From positions 1-46,849 of IMG/VR virus record IMGVR_UViG_3300035703_000149: a stretch of 46,849 nt of DNA; one strand, 5' to 3'. Both the position numbers and the translations under genes were made by a program. The stretch is from a virus. Shown piece by piece: positions 7,788-15,954 of the stretch; position 1 is the first letter of the stretch, and every line of letters starts with the position of its first letter. The notes beneath the pieces were generated by a model. The model saw only the letters and a program-made list of their open reading frames with translations, was not told where the DNA came from and made no database searches.

Positions 7788-8376
7788 AACCGTTGGGTGA
7801 ACCAGCTCCAGTCACTGAAAACGATTGAACTTGGAATTCAACAGTAAATTCTTCAATAGTATCTGAAGAATCATAAGAAAGATCAATCTGGGAAACATTT
7901 GTTGGGAAAATATCAATAAATTCATATTCCTTCAAGACTGCATTTGATGTTCCAGTATTATTTTGGCTACTAGCAGTTGATCCTCTACCTAATTGAAAGA
8001 CTTTAGCATTAACCATGTAAGCAGAAGGATCAGTTGCTCCAAGATTTGTATCCAACTTTGCGATTAACTCTGACCAAGCTTCAAATGCATTTCTAAGAAT
8101 AAATCCCTCATCATTAATGACAGTTACTGTCCAAGTATCAATAGTTCTATCTCCAGCAACCTTAAAAATTCTTCCTCTAAAAGGAACATCTATAGATGCC
8201 ACATTCTGTGCTGGAAGTGCTGCTGCTTTACACATAAATCTAAAATTATCAGAATTCCAAGAAATACCACCGGGAAGTGTTGTTAATTCTACCTCAAATA
8301 GATTGGGACGAGCGCCCCCACCTACAAGAGCAGACTTAAATTGAGAAATTGTTTTATTCTCTCTAGTTGTTGCCAT
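7786..8376 (-). CDS. 19: Tail tube protein gp19
   Basis: 196-aa tail tube subunit that stacks as hexameric rings inside the sheath. The sequence SQFKSALVGGGARPNLFEVE at residues 11-30 and the following CKAAALPAQNVASIDVPFRGR (residues 49-69) are typical of the T4-like tube family. They are followed by a GDRTIDTWTVTVIND strand and a C-terminal YDSSDTIEEFTVEFQVQSF. T4 gp19 is 163 aa. A strong ribosome site (AAGGAGG at 8386-8392, nine bases from the ATG) fits very high expression. No late octamer lies in the 39-base gap to gp18, so it is probably expressed from the gp18 promoter. Confidence 0.96.
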   Translation of the reverse strand: MATTRENKTISQFKSALVGGGARPNLFEVELTTLPGGISWNSDNFRFMCKAAALPAQNVASIDVPFRGRIFKVAGDRTIDTWTVTVINDEGFILRNAFEAWSELIAKLDTNLGATDPSAYMVNAKVFQLGRGSTASSQNNTGTSNAVLKEYEFIDIFPTNVSQIDLSYDSSDTIEEFTVEFQVQSFSVTGAGSPNG

Positions 8377-8415
8377 GATTAGTTTCCTCCTTAAGTGTTG
8401 TTATAACAAAATTAA

Positions 8416-10599
8416 TTAAACTCTACCAGCCACTTCTTCAAAACTTACACCAGTACGTGTAGCAACAAAAGTTAGTGTCACATAATTAATAGATTTTGCA
8501 GGTTTCAGGAAGATATCTGCTCTAAACTCATTATTATCAATCACGTCTGGGGTGTTGTTTGTTGTATCACAAACTACTAGGAATCCGTAAAGACCTCTCT
8601 TCGCTTGAACATCACGTAAATAAGGTTCAACAATATTTCTGAAGTTTGCTCTAGTCAATTCATCATTAAGTTCAAAAAGTTGAGCCTCTGCAGCTCTTTG
8701 CAGTGCTTGTTCTATAGTTAGGAATAGTCTGCGAACATTAATTCTATCAAACGCTGATGGATATCCTAATGCAGTTTTATCACCAAATAAGAGAGTTCCT
8801 ATTCCAGGTTGAGTAACAACAGCATTGATTCTCTGTGGATACAATTGATCTCTTTGAGACTTATTTGGATTGTATGCAAGTTTGACTGCATTGTTAATAA
8901 TTCCTCTTTGCTGACCTGCAGGAGAGAACCAAGGATATGCAACAATGTTTGTTCTTGTCATAAGACCAGCGATGTCGCCGTTGCATGGAATATAAACAAA
9001 CTTGTTATTAAATCTATCATAAGTATACTTATATCCACTATCAAATACTGCATATGAAGATGATGATAAAGAACTAAAATACTTAATTAGATTATTAGTT
9101 TGGGTTGTGGTATTTGTAATACCTATTAAGTTTGCTCTGTGTGCTCCAATTGTAGCAACACAATCTTTTCTTTGCTCTGCAATAGAAATTAGATATTGAG
9201 CCTTTGCTTGAGAATCAGATTCTGAATCAAGACCTGGACCCATTATTAAATAATCAACTTGAATTTCATCTTTATTGGAGAACAAATTATAAGATGTAAT
9301 TAAATCGGAAAGTTCTGCTTTCATTCCACCAACAGCAGAGTAATTAACTCCTCCGCTTAGAGTGTATGTTTTGTTTCCTATTGCGCTGAATGTAACATCT
9401 TGTGCAGCTAATCCCCAAAGACTATTTGCAGTCGATATTGGAGAGAATCCTGTAGCGAATCCAGTCGCTCTTGGTGCAGTTCCCCAGTAAGAATCAATCC
9501 CACTTGATGGATTACTTCCGGCATAAATTTGAGATGAAAAATCCGCAAGATATTGTTCATACCAAATTTTTTGTGGTGAATTAACTGCAGATACTGAATC
9601 CAATGCTTTGGAAAGACTCAGATGTTTCTCAAGTATAGTTCCTTGATTTCCACTGATGGTTCCCAAATCATCAACAACGGCAATATGAATAGCATCATTT
9701 TTGCCATTTCTTTCCGAAGAGTATCTATTTGTTACTGGTTTTGGTGCAATAGATTTCCAGTAAATTGTTGAATTTGTCAGATTCAGAGTTTGATTGTTGT
9801 ACCAGTCTGATACTGAAACTACCGTTGCGTTTCCAGCAGAAGCACCTGAGGAGTTTATAAAGTTTACTGTCTGCGATGCTGAAAATGCTGCGAAACTAGT
9901 TCCTTCTGCATAAGAAATTTGAGTCTCCGTTCCTGCAGAAGAAACCCTGGAAACAATCTTCACATCGACAGTACTGTTTCCATTTGTAGAGTCTGTTGAA
10001 ACTCCAGTGATAATCCCCTTTAAGTAACCATTAAAAGTGGAAGTAGATCCAGCACCTGGAATTACTTGATTGGAGAGCGTAAATGTAACTCCATATCCAA
10101 TTGTAGCTCCTAATCCAGCAAGACTTGTAGTATTAAACCCTAGAGTTTGATCTGCTAGATCATCAATTACACAAACTTTAAGATTGTTAGCCCAAGAACC
10201 TGGATTTTTAGCTGCAAAAGTAAAATTATTACCGTCAGAGTGGTTGTTGGTGTAATCATCATAATTGTCAATTCTTAACGAGGTTGTAGTTCCAATTCCA
10301 ACACCAGCATTTGCGTTATTGAGTGATGATCCACCAGTTCTTACAACTTTAAGAACACCACCATACGAAAGATATGATGCTGCACTCATCCAATATTCAT
10401 ACTGGGCGTCTGTTGAAATCGGTTTTCCAAATACGTTAATTAAATCTTGCTCTGTAGCAATGTCAATAGGGTAGTCAACTGGTCCAATAGGAAAAGGTCC
10501 TGCAATTGCACCAATATTATCTAAAACATTATCAGCTCTTCCTACAGTTAAATCAACCTCCCTGACTAATACACCAGGAGATAATTGAGGAGTCGCCAT
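8416..10599 (-). CDS. 18: Tail sheath protein gp18
   Basis: 727-aa contractile sheath subunit. It starts MATPQLSPGVLVREVDLT with the conserved phage sheath opening (Pro-Gly-Val-x-Val-x-Glu-x-Asp). It ends with the conserved C-terminal sheath domain: YPSAFDRINVRRLFLTIEQA near residue 615, then FEPNxxxT-like ANFRNIVEPYLRDVQAKRGL, and VTLTFVATRTGVSFEEV at the end. T4 gp18 is 659 aa. The extra length lies in the variable Ser/Asn-rich middle, residues about 95-330, which usually faces outward. A late octamer precedes it by 34 bases. It is followed by gp19 as in T4. Confidence 0.97.
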   Translation of the reverse strand: MATPQLSPGVLVREVDLTVGRADNVLDNIGAIAGPFPIGPVDYPIDIATEQDLINVFGKPISTDAQYEYWMSAASYLSYGGVLKVVRTGGSSLNNANAGVGIGTTTSLRIDNYDDYTNNHSDGNNFTFAAKNPGSWANNLKVCVIDDLADQTLGFNTTSLAGLGATIGYGVTFTLSNQVIPGAGSTSTFNGYLKGIITGVSTDSTNGNSTVDVKIVSRVSSAGTETQISYAEGTSFAAFSASQTVNFINSSGASAGNATVVSVSDWYNNQTLNLTNSTIYWKSIAPKPVTNRYSSERNGKNDAIHIAVVDDLGTISGNQGTILEKHLSLSKALDSVSAVNSPQKIWYEQYLADFSSQIYAGSNPSSGIDSYWGTAPRATGFATGFSPISTANSLWGLAAQDVTFSAIGNKTYTLSGGVNYSAVGGMKAELSDLITSYNLFSNKDEIQVDYLIMGPGLDSESDSQAKAQYLISIAEQRKDCVATIGAHRANLIGITNTTTQTNNLIKYFSSLSSSSYAVFDSGYKYTYDRFNNKFVYIPCNGDIAGLMTRTNIVAYPWFSPAGQQRGIINNAVKLAYNPNKSQRDQLYPQRINAVVTQPGIGTLLFGDKTALGYPSAFDRINVRRLFLTIEQALQRAAEAQLFELNDELTRANFRNIVEPYLRDVQAKRGLYGFLVVCDTTNNTPDVIDNNEFRADIFLKPAKSINYVTLTFVATRTGVSFEEVAGRV

Positions 10600-10633
10600 G
10601 TTTTTCTCCGTAAATCTCAGTTTAACTAAAAAA

Positions 10634-10641
10634 TATTTATT
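10634..10641 (-). promoter_or_regulatory. Late promoter octamer upstream of gp18
   Basis: AATAAATA on the minus strand, 34 bases before the sheath gene and in the 80-base gap after the zinc-ribbon gene. It probably drives 18 and 19. Confidence 0.7.
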
Positions 10642-10679
10642 AAAAATTTACTTTTCGTGGGGGAAACGTGACGTGAATG

Positions 10680-10910
10680 TTACCAGTCGGGATATTCCCA
10701 TTTTCCCAAAACTTTTGATATCATTTTATTAGTAACTATTCTCTTTATTGTACACTCTTTACATTCATAGGAATATGACGATGCTACTGGACCTCTATCC
10801 TTTCTAGTTCTATAAAAACTATCTACTAAGTTTTTAATTTCTCCGCACTTCCTACATTGCCTATCTACAAGTAATAAATGTCCAAGTTTTATTTGTTTAT
10901 CTATTTCCAT
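10680..10910 (-). CDS. Small zinc-ribbon protein between gp17 and gp18
   Basis: 76-aa protein starting MEIDKQIKLGHLLLVD with two Cys pairs. The first pair is CRKC at residues 18-21 and the second is CKEC at about 50-53, with an Arg/Lys-rich link that includes SFYRTRKDRGP. This CxxC-x28-CxxC layout resembles the treble-clef or zinc-ribbon part of phage HNH and endonuclease VII-like proteins, but no HNH catalytic His-Asn-His follows. The start at 10910 overlaps the gp17 stop by one base (TAATG). An in-frame Met at 10928 lies inside gp17 and is less likely. T4 has no gene here. It may bind nucleic acid or a terminase partner, but function is unknown. Confidence 0.82.
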   Translation of the reverse strand: MEIDKQIKLGHLLLVDRQCRKCGEIKNLVDSFYRTRKDRGPVASSYSYECKECTIKRIVTNKMISKVLGKWEYPDW

Positions 10911-12559
10911 TAATTGAGATATTCCCACATATATGATCTATCGCCGTATTCGTCAGCAAACCATCTGTCTCCTTCACTATCTATAAAACTATTGTCATCT
11001 AATCCATCTGATATAAATCCAAATGGTGCCATATCTTGTTCTATTTGATTTTTTTGTTCTTCATACAATCTTTTTCTTACGTCTTGATCAGTGAGTTCTT
11101 TAAAATAATCTTGTGCAACCAACCAAGCATAAATTACCAGACACATTGCAAGATCATCATTACATCCTTCTTCTGCTTCAAATGAATTATGTTTTTGAAT
11201 AAAGGTTGTTAATTCACTAATAATTTCATAATCATTTAAAAGAAGTTTATTTTCCTCAATCATTGTTTTAAGATTAAGGCATCCAACTTTTTTAACCGTT
11301 TTGGACATCTTTACTCCAAGTTGAGTTTTCTTACCGGAAAATCCTTGCCCAACAATCTGCCCCGCTCTTCCTCTCATAGAACACATGAGTAGATTATTAT
11401 ATTCTAAATCATATTGAAGAATACTTGCTACTTGATCACCAACATCATTTACTTCGCATAAAATATATGCACTATTATATGCAGTTGCAGCTTCATGAAC
11501 AATGCTTGGGAATAGCATTGGTTTAATCTCATTATTCCTATACTTTGCAACTACTTTGTGCGGGAATTGTGTAATGTCTACCACAGTAAAGGCAGAATAA
11601 TCATTTCCAACGCCCCTAGCAACGTCTACAGTGATAAGGTAATCATGATTTTCAATTGGGTCTTCATAAACGTCTAAACCTGCGCTACGTGTCTTAGGAT
11701 GGTCGTATACAAGCGTTCTGAGTTTAGATGGAGCAATTAATGTATCAACAGAACCTAGAAATTCGCATTCAAACTCAACTTTAAACTGTTGTTCAGATGT
11801 GTTAGCAATAGTTTGTTTTTTCCACTCTTCATCACGCCCAGGAACTTCACTCCAATGAACATCTGTAAATACATATTCATTCTTACCCTTTTCTGCATCA
11901 TGCCACATTCGGTAAAAATGATTCATACCATGTGGAGTAGATACAATGATTACTTTTGTATTTTTACCTGAAGTAATTGTTGGATAAACCGAAGCAAAAA
12001 ATGAATCTGCAATATGATTTGGAACGAATGCAAATTCGTCCAAGAACAGAATGTTAAAAGACATTCCTCGAACAGCAGATGCTGATGTAGATGCCGCTAG
12101 AATTTTAGAGCCGTTCTCTAATTCAAGAGAACCTTTATTCCATGATATAATACCCTGCTGCATCCATTTTGGGAGGTTTTCATATGCTGTTTGAAGTCTA
12201 TCTAGAAGTTCCCTTGCAGTTGCTGCTTTGTTTGCTAGGATACCAATGTTTACATTATCATTGAATACTGCATAGTGCAAAAGAAAAGATACCACTGTAG
12301 TAGATTTTCCAGTCTGACGCGGCATCTTACAGATATTAAATCTGTGCTTATGGAAATTATTGATTAATTTTTCTTGGAAATGATATGGTTTAAAAGTTTG
12401 AAGACCATGATCCAGGGTTACAATTTTTACATAGTTATTAGCAAAATAAACCGGATCATTCTGACACTTAGCAAACTCAAGAATTTGTTCTTGAGTAAAC
12501 TCAATGGCAGTGTTGGCTTTCTTTAATAGTGGATTACCAAGATAAACATCATTTGACAT
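10910..12559 (-). CDS. 17: Terminase large subunit gp17
   Basis: 549-aa packaging motor with an N-terminal ATPase and a C-terminal nuclease that cuts the concatemer. The adenine and nucleotide region includes Gln62 in FKPYHFQEKL. Walker A is MPRQTGKST (residues 79-87), Walker B is ILFLDEFAF (170-178) with catalytic Glu175, and the coupling motif STPHG is at 207-211. The RNase-H-like nuclease acidic residues are visible in ITVDVARG (Asp312), CEVNDVGD (Glu369/Asp372) and NDDLAMCL (Asp468/469). T4 gp17 is 610 aa. It follows the 582-aa protein by 15 bases and shares the transcript begun upstream of gp15. It docks on gp20 and works with gp16. Confidence 0.98.
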   Translation of the reverse strand: MSNDVYLGNPLLKKANTAIEFTQEQILEFAKCQNDPVYFANNYVKIVTLDHGLQTFKPYHFQEKLINNFHKHRFNICKMPRQTGKSTTVVSFLLHYAVFNDNVNIGILANKAATARELLDRLQTAYENLPKWMQQGIISWNKGSLELENGSKILAASTSASAVRGMSFNILFLDEFAFVPNHIADSFFASVYPTITSGKNTKVIIVSTPHGMNHFYRMWHDAEKGKNEYVFTDVHWSEVPGRDEEWKKQTIANTSEQQFKVEFECEFLGSVDTLIAPSKLRTLVYDHPKTRSAGLDVYEDPIENHDYLITVDVARGVGNDYSAFTVVDITQFPHKVVAKYRNNEIKPMLFPSIVHEAATAYNSAYILCEVNDVGDQVASILQYDLEYNNLLMCSMRGRAGQIVGQGFSGKKTQLGVKMSKTVKKVGCLNLKTMIEENKLLLNDYEIISELTTFIQKHNSFEAEEGCNDDLAMCLVIYAWLVAQDYFKELTDQDVRKRLYEEQKNQIEQDMAPFGFISDGLDDNSFIDSEGDRWFADEYGDRSYMWEYLN

Positions 12560-12574
12560 AACAAAACCTACTTA

Positions 12575-14323
12575 TTAATTACAATTCCAGCGACGAAGTG
12601 CCTTGTTAATATTGCTGTCGGGATCTCTTGCAGTTTTTGTTGAGGTAAGTTTTGATTTCATTCCAGACATACGACGACAAAATGATTTACGACGTTCTGC
12701 TCTTTTACCTGAAGGATTTTTTTCTGTAACTGCAGTTTGTAATTTTGATCCTGGATTTTCTTTGCGATATGCATCAACCGCTTTTTGACTTAATCCAGCA
12801 GTTTTGTCCTGACGATTAACCTTTTGCCAATCTTCACCAACCTCAAATTGTTCTCCATAAGGTTTTACATATTTTTTACTTGGTCCAGGATGCCCAAAGC
12901 TTCCTCCCTGAGGTCCAGATACTTGAATTAGAGGTTGTCCTGGTTGGAGTTCTGAAACTGAATGATAAAGAACTACAGAACCTGGATAAACTTTCTGGAG
13001 TTCATCTGAAATTTCTTTTTTGCTTGGAAGTTTGACTTGAGGGAAAAACATTTTAATTGAGTAATATTTTCCTCTCCAAGAAAGAGTAACCCCTACAATA
13101 TTTCCAGTTTGTGCTTGTAAACGTGTTGCTTCTTCTACCTGAGATTTGAATCCTTTAATTGGTTCAGGATCAATTAAATCTACTATTTCTGCAAAAGTAT
13201 TTCCATCTGCATCCTCAATAGTTACATCTTCTTTCTTTACACAACGATTATATTTTTTTCCAAAAAGTGTCTGAGTTCCTTTCTTCTTGTATCCAGGCCA
13301 ACAGTTCATTTCATCCACTACATTATCTGTTATTTTTTGTTCCTCCATTTCACCACTTGCAATATAATCAGCCGCAGTATCAATATAATCAGCTGCTTTG
13401 GTGATTTTTGATTGTACCCACGCTTCAAGATTGCCCTCACCCTTACCAACTTTCTGTTCTAATCTTTTAAGAGCATCGTGAATGGTTTTTAATTCAGATC
13501 TTGCCATTGAATATTCTTCATCCTTTACGGAAACTTTATCCCACGCTTTTTCCCCGTAAGAACATTGAGATCTTGTCTCTCTTTTATTGCATAGTGGACA
13601 ATATCTTTCTTCTTCGTGCATGTGAGTTTCCTCTGATTTAGTTCCCCAGTTTGCGGCACCAACTTTACGACATTTAACCAATGCCCCTGATGCATAAGCA
13701 CTGGGCCATACATCATATCTAGATTTTACTTTATGATAGCAAGCATCCTTTTTACCACTACCTTTACCTGGTTTATCCTTTACTTCTTGTAAATCCATTT
13801 CCTCAGTTCTTACGTTAGTTGGTTTTGCTCCACCCGTTTTTTGTGGTTGATTTGGGTCCTGTCTATTTTTTCTTCTTCTTGCTCTTTCCTCTTCTTCGTC
13901 AGATAAATTTGACGACATTTTAGAACTACCACATTTTGGAGTTGAAGTTTGTCCTGGTTGACGAGCGCATGGTTTCCCTGCCCACTTTCCACCCAACTGA
14001 ACCCAACCTCTTTTACCATCAGATGACTTTGATTTGTTAAACCAATCATGAAGACCTTCATCTCCAGATTTGGTTTCTTCTTTTACATCTTTAAATTTTT
14101 TATGATGCTTTTTAGCATCTGCTTCCATCTTTTTCAAACGAGTGTAGTAATCTGGAATTTCATCAAGATGTTGAAGAGCAATGTCTCTCGCAAGTTCATG
14201 ATCTTTTGTATGTTCATGCTCAATTGGTTCACCCATATCAAGTTGCTTTTGTACAAAAGAAACATCAAGACGATGCTTCTTTGCAATTTGCTCAACTGTT
14301 TTATGTGTCTTAAATTTGGGCAT
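12575..14323 (-). CDS. Modular Cys-rich protein of unknown function between gp16 and gp17
   Basis: 582-aa protein built from short, separable modules joined by charged linkers. Residues 1-70 (KDHELARDIALQHLDEIPDY) resemble DUF5661. At 88-175 there is a Gly-Trp-Val / GKPCARQPGQTSTPKCGSSK segment. At 190-228 is CYHKVKSRYDVWPSAYASGA followed by VKCRK and AANWG. At 242-254 is CPLCNKRETRSQC, a possible zinc site. At 268-325 there is a helical hairpin with YSMARSELKTI and AWVQSKITKAADYIDTAADY. At 341-361 a Cys pair brackets WPGYKKKG. At 400-460 is a LPSKKEI / YPGSVV domain shared with the 106-aa capsid-targeted protein. At 499-582 is RRKSFCRRMSGMKSKLTSTK ending RRWNCN. Similar modules occur in cyanophages and some giant viruses as I recall, unverified. 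The gene starts in a TAATG overlap with the 51-aa gene. Function unknown. Confidence 0.88.
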   Translation of the reverse strand: MPKFKTHKTVEQIAKKHRLDVSFVQKQLDMGEPIEHEHTKDHELARDIALQHLDEIPDYYTRLKKMEADAKKHHKKFKDVKEETKSGDEGLHDWFNKSKSSDGKRGWVQLGGKWAGKPCARQPGQTSTPKCGSSKMSSNLSDEEEERARRRKNRQDPNQPQKTGGAKPTNVRTEEMDLQEVKDKPGKGSGKKDACYHKVKSRYDVWPSAYASGALVKCRKVGAANWGTKSEETHMHEEERYCPLCNKRETRSQCSYGEKAWDKVSVKDEEYSMARSELKTIHDALKRLEQKVGKGEGNLEAWVQSKITKAADYIDTAADYIASGEMEEQKITDNVVDEMNCWPGYKKKGTQTLFGKKYNRCVKKEDVTIEDADGNTFAEIVDLIDPEPIKGFKSQVEEATRLQAQTGNIVGVTLSWRGKYYSIKMFFPQVKLPSKKEISDELQKVYPGSVVLYHSVSELQPGQPLIQVSGPQGGSFGHPGPSKKYVKPYGEQFEVGEDWQKVNRQDKTAGLSQKAVDAYRKENPGSKLQTAVTEKNPSGKRAERRKSFCRRMSGMKSKLTSTKTARDPDSNINKALRRWNCN

Positions 14324-14478
14324 TATTCAACTGGATTTGATTTAGTTTCTTCACCTTTTGCTCTTTTTTTTCTCCCCGCACAATGAGCACGTTGAGAAAA
14401 TCCTTTTGGGGATGAGCAATCAATACTCTTTTTATATTTATTACTCCACTCTTCTCGAAATTGCTTAAACGTCTTCAT
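14323..14478 (-). CDS. Small basic Cys protein with capsid-targeting-like start
   Basis: 51-aa protein starting MKTFKQFREEWSNKYKK, then CSSPKGFSQRAHCAGRKKRA and an acidic end. The first seven residues closely match those of the 106-aa protein at 5565-5885 and T4 capsid-targeting peptides (MKTYQEF). However, Phe-Arg-Glu-Glu lacks the Ile/Leu-X-Glu cleavage rule. The two Cys residues in an Arg/Lys-rich setting suggest metal or nucleic acid binding. It overlaps the end of gp16 by 14 bases and the start of the 582-aa gene by one base (TAATG), so it is tightly coupled with both. It could be a detached N-terminal module of the 582-aa protein. Function unknown. Confidence 0.75.
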   Translation of the reverse strand: MKTFKQFREEWSNKYKKSIDCSSPKGFSQRAHCAGRKKRAKGEETKSNPVE

Positions 14479-14896
14479 TTTGAGTTTGTTGCTTTAAAAG
14501 TTTTGCTAATTCTGCAGTAGATCCAACAAAAAGTGCATTGTTGACTGTAGTTGGCCCTTTTTGCTTTTCTTCTTCAACATCTTTTAATTTTTTCTGAAGA
14601 TCCATTAATTTATCGGTCGCATCGGCAACATTTTTTATCAACTGGCCAGCAACTTCATATGCACGAGGCATTTCACTTTCTTGAGCAAGTTCCAATATAC
14701 CATTAATTGCTTCTTGTCCCTTTTCAATTAGTGAATATAAATTTCCTCTGGTATATTCATAGTCCTTTTTAATGTCATCTACAGTAGATGCAATTTTCTC
14801 TACTTTTTCAACTGAAGTTTCTACTTCTGCGGAAATTATTTCACCATCCACATTAAAAGTTTCATTTAGCTTATCAAATTTTTTTGTCATCTTCAT
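14465..14896 (-). CDS. 16: Terminase small subunit gp16
   Basis: 143-aa regulator of DNA packaging that forms rings and modulates gp17. It has the T4 gp16 plan. An acidic N-terminus is followed by DYEYTRGNLYSLIEKGQEAI (T4: [20 protein letters not shown]). Next comes LAQESEMPRAYEVAGQLIKN (T4: [20 protein letters not shown]), a long helix, and NNALFVGSTAELAKLL (T4: QNATVFMGSPTELMDEI). T4 gp16 is 164 aa. The gene begins six bases after the gp15 stop. A second in-frame Met two codons in (MTKKFDK) is an alternative start. It is separated from gp17 by the 51-aa and 582-aa genes, whereas in T4 the two subunits are adjacent. Confidence 0.93.
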   Translation of the reverse strand: MKMTKKFDKLNETFNVDGEIISAEVETSVEKVEKIASTVDDIKKDYEYTRGNLYSLIEKGQEAINGILELAQESEMPRAYEVAGQLIKNVADATDKLMDLQKKLKDVEEEKQKGPTTVNNALFVGSTAELAKLLKQQTQNEDV

Positions 14897-14902
14897 ATTC
14901 TA

Positions 14903-15904
14903 TCAAAATACAGATCCACTAAAACCAAAATCATCACCCTCTTGAATTAATTCATTATCTTGAGTGGTTATTGATTTTATTGGTGCTCCTTTTAAATGAG
15001 ATGTTATTGCTGTACCATCTCTTCCCCTTTCAACGGTTAAAATATTTCCACTTTTAAGTTTAACATATACTTCTTCACCTTCTATATCCAAATACGTATT
15101 TTTAGATATAGAAGAAGAATCATCAACGGTAATCAAAGTATCAGTTGTTGTAATATCTTTGGTCAATAAAGTTACAATAGTTCCAGTATAATTTTTTATT
15201 GCTCTTGGTTCTGAAGAATAAACAACCTCTCTAGTAACATTGTCTGCGCTAGATCCAGTGAGATAACTAATTGTTGCTTTTTTGACAACATCTTTCGTTG
15301 CACTAGATACTGGTCCAAATAAGTAAGTCTTAGCAGTAAATCTCAAAGTATAAAGAAGAACTCTTCTTGTTGTAAAATTACCTTCATAATCATCCTGCAT
15401 AGTGATATTTTCTAGTATAATAGGAATATCTCTCTTCTCATTGATACTATCAACTAATTCTACTGTAAGATTGTATGCTGGTTGAAAGTACGGTAGAATT
15501 TGCTCAATTATTTGTAAAGCATCATCATTTAATTTTGACATTATACTTAATTCAAATTGCATATTATACGGAACTGGCATGTATGCCTTTTTAGTTTCTG
15601 TTCCGTCTGTAGAATCCTTTACGGTGAATACTTGGGTTGTGCTAACTTTTCTTGATGGATCATATGTTAACCCTGTAAATTCAAATGACATTCTTGGCAG
15701 AGTTATTGCTGTAGATTTGCTTAAATCCGGTGATTGCTCTAGTCTCGCTAAGAATTTTTGAGTTGGTCCATATGCCAAAGGAACTTTTATAACACTTACT
15801 ACTTGCCCTGAATTGTTGGAATGTTTAATAGAAATTTCATTAAACAAAGTTCCAAACGCAATTACTGTTTTTCTTAAAATTTCGTTATAAAAGTATTCAA
15901 ACAT
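14903..15904 (-). CDS. 15: Tail sheath stabiliser gp15 with extra C-terminal module
   Basis: 333-aa tail terminator that caps the finished sheath and binds the neck. It starts MFEYFYNEILRKTVIAFGTL, matching T4 gp15 (MFGYFYNSSFRRYATLMGDL), and contains QIIEQILPYFQPAYN (T4: QIVEQILPYFQPHFN). T4 gp15 is 272 aa. The additional C-terminal part (about residues 240-312) carries a module of the form Leu-Asp-Ile-Glu-Gly-Glu, then Leu-Thr-Val-Glu-Arg-Gly-x-Asp-Gly-Thr, then His-x-x-Gly. The same kind of module occurs in both giant tail proteins of this window. A late octamer (CATAAATA) lies 42 bases upstream. It probably heads the operon 15-16-51aa-582aa-17-zinc protein. Confidence 0.95.
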   Translation of the reverse strand: MFEYFYNEILRKTVIAFGTLFNEISIKHSNNSGQVVSVIKVPLAYGPTQKFLARLEQSPDLSKSTAITLPRMSFEFTGLTYDPSRKVSTTQVFTVKDSTDGTETKKAYMPVPYNMQFELSIMSKLNDDALQIIEQILPYFQPAYNLTVELVDSINEKRDIPIILENITMQDDYEGNFTTRRVLLYTLRFTAKTYLFGPVSSATKDVVKKATISYLTGSSADNVTREVVYSSEPRAIKNYTGTIVTLLTKDITTTDTLITVDDSSSISKNTYLDIEGEEVYVKLKSGNILTVERGRDGTAITSHLKGAPIKSITTQDNELIQEGDDFGFSGSVF

Positions 15905-15946
15905 TGTTTATTACCTATTATAATACTATTTAACAATAATAAAATT

Positions 15947-15954
15947 TATTTATG
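15947..15954 (-). promoter_or_regulatory. Late promoter octamer upstream of gp15
   Basis: CATAAATA on the minus strand, 42 bases before gp15. It overlaps the TAA stop of gp14 (15950-15952). One mismatch from TATAAATA. Confidence 0.6.

Noticed and set aside
12575-14323. Several genes fused by sequencing error
   Set aside because: The frame is open throughout with consistent linkers and ribosome sites are absent at module borders. Modular architecture is a better reading.
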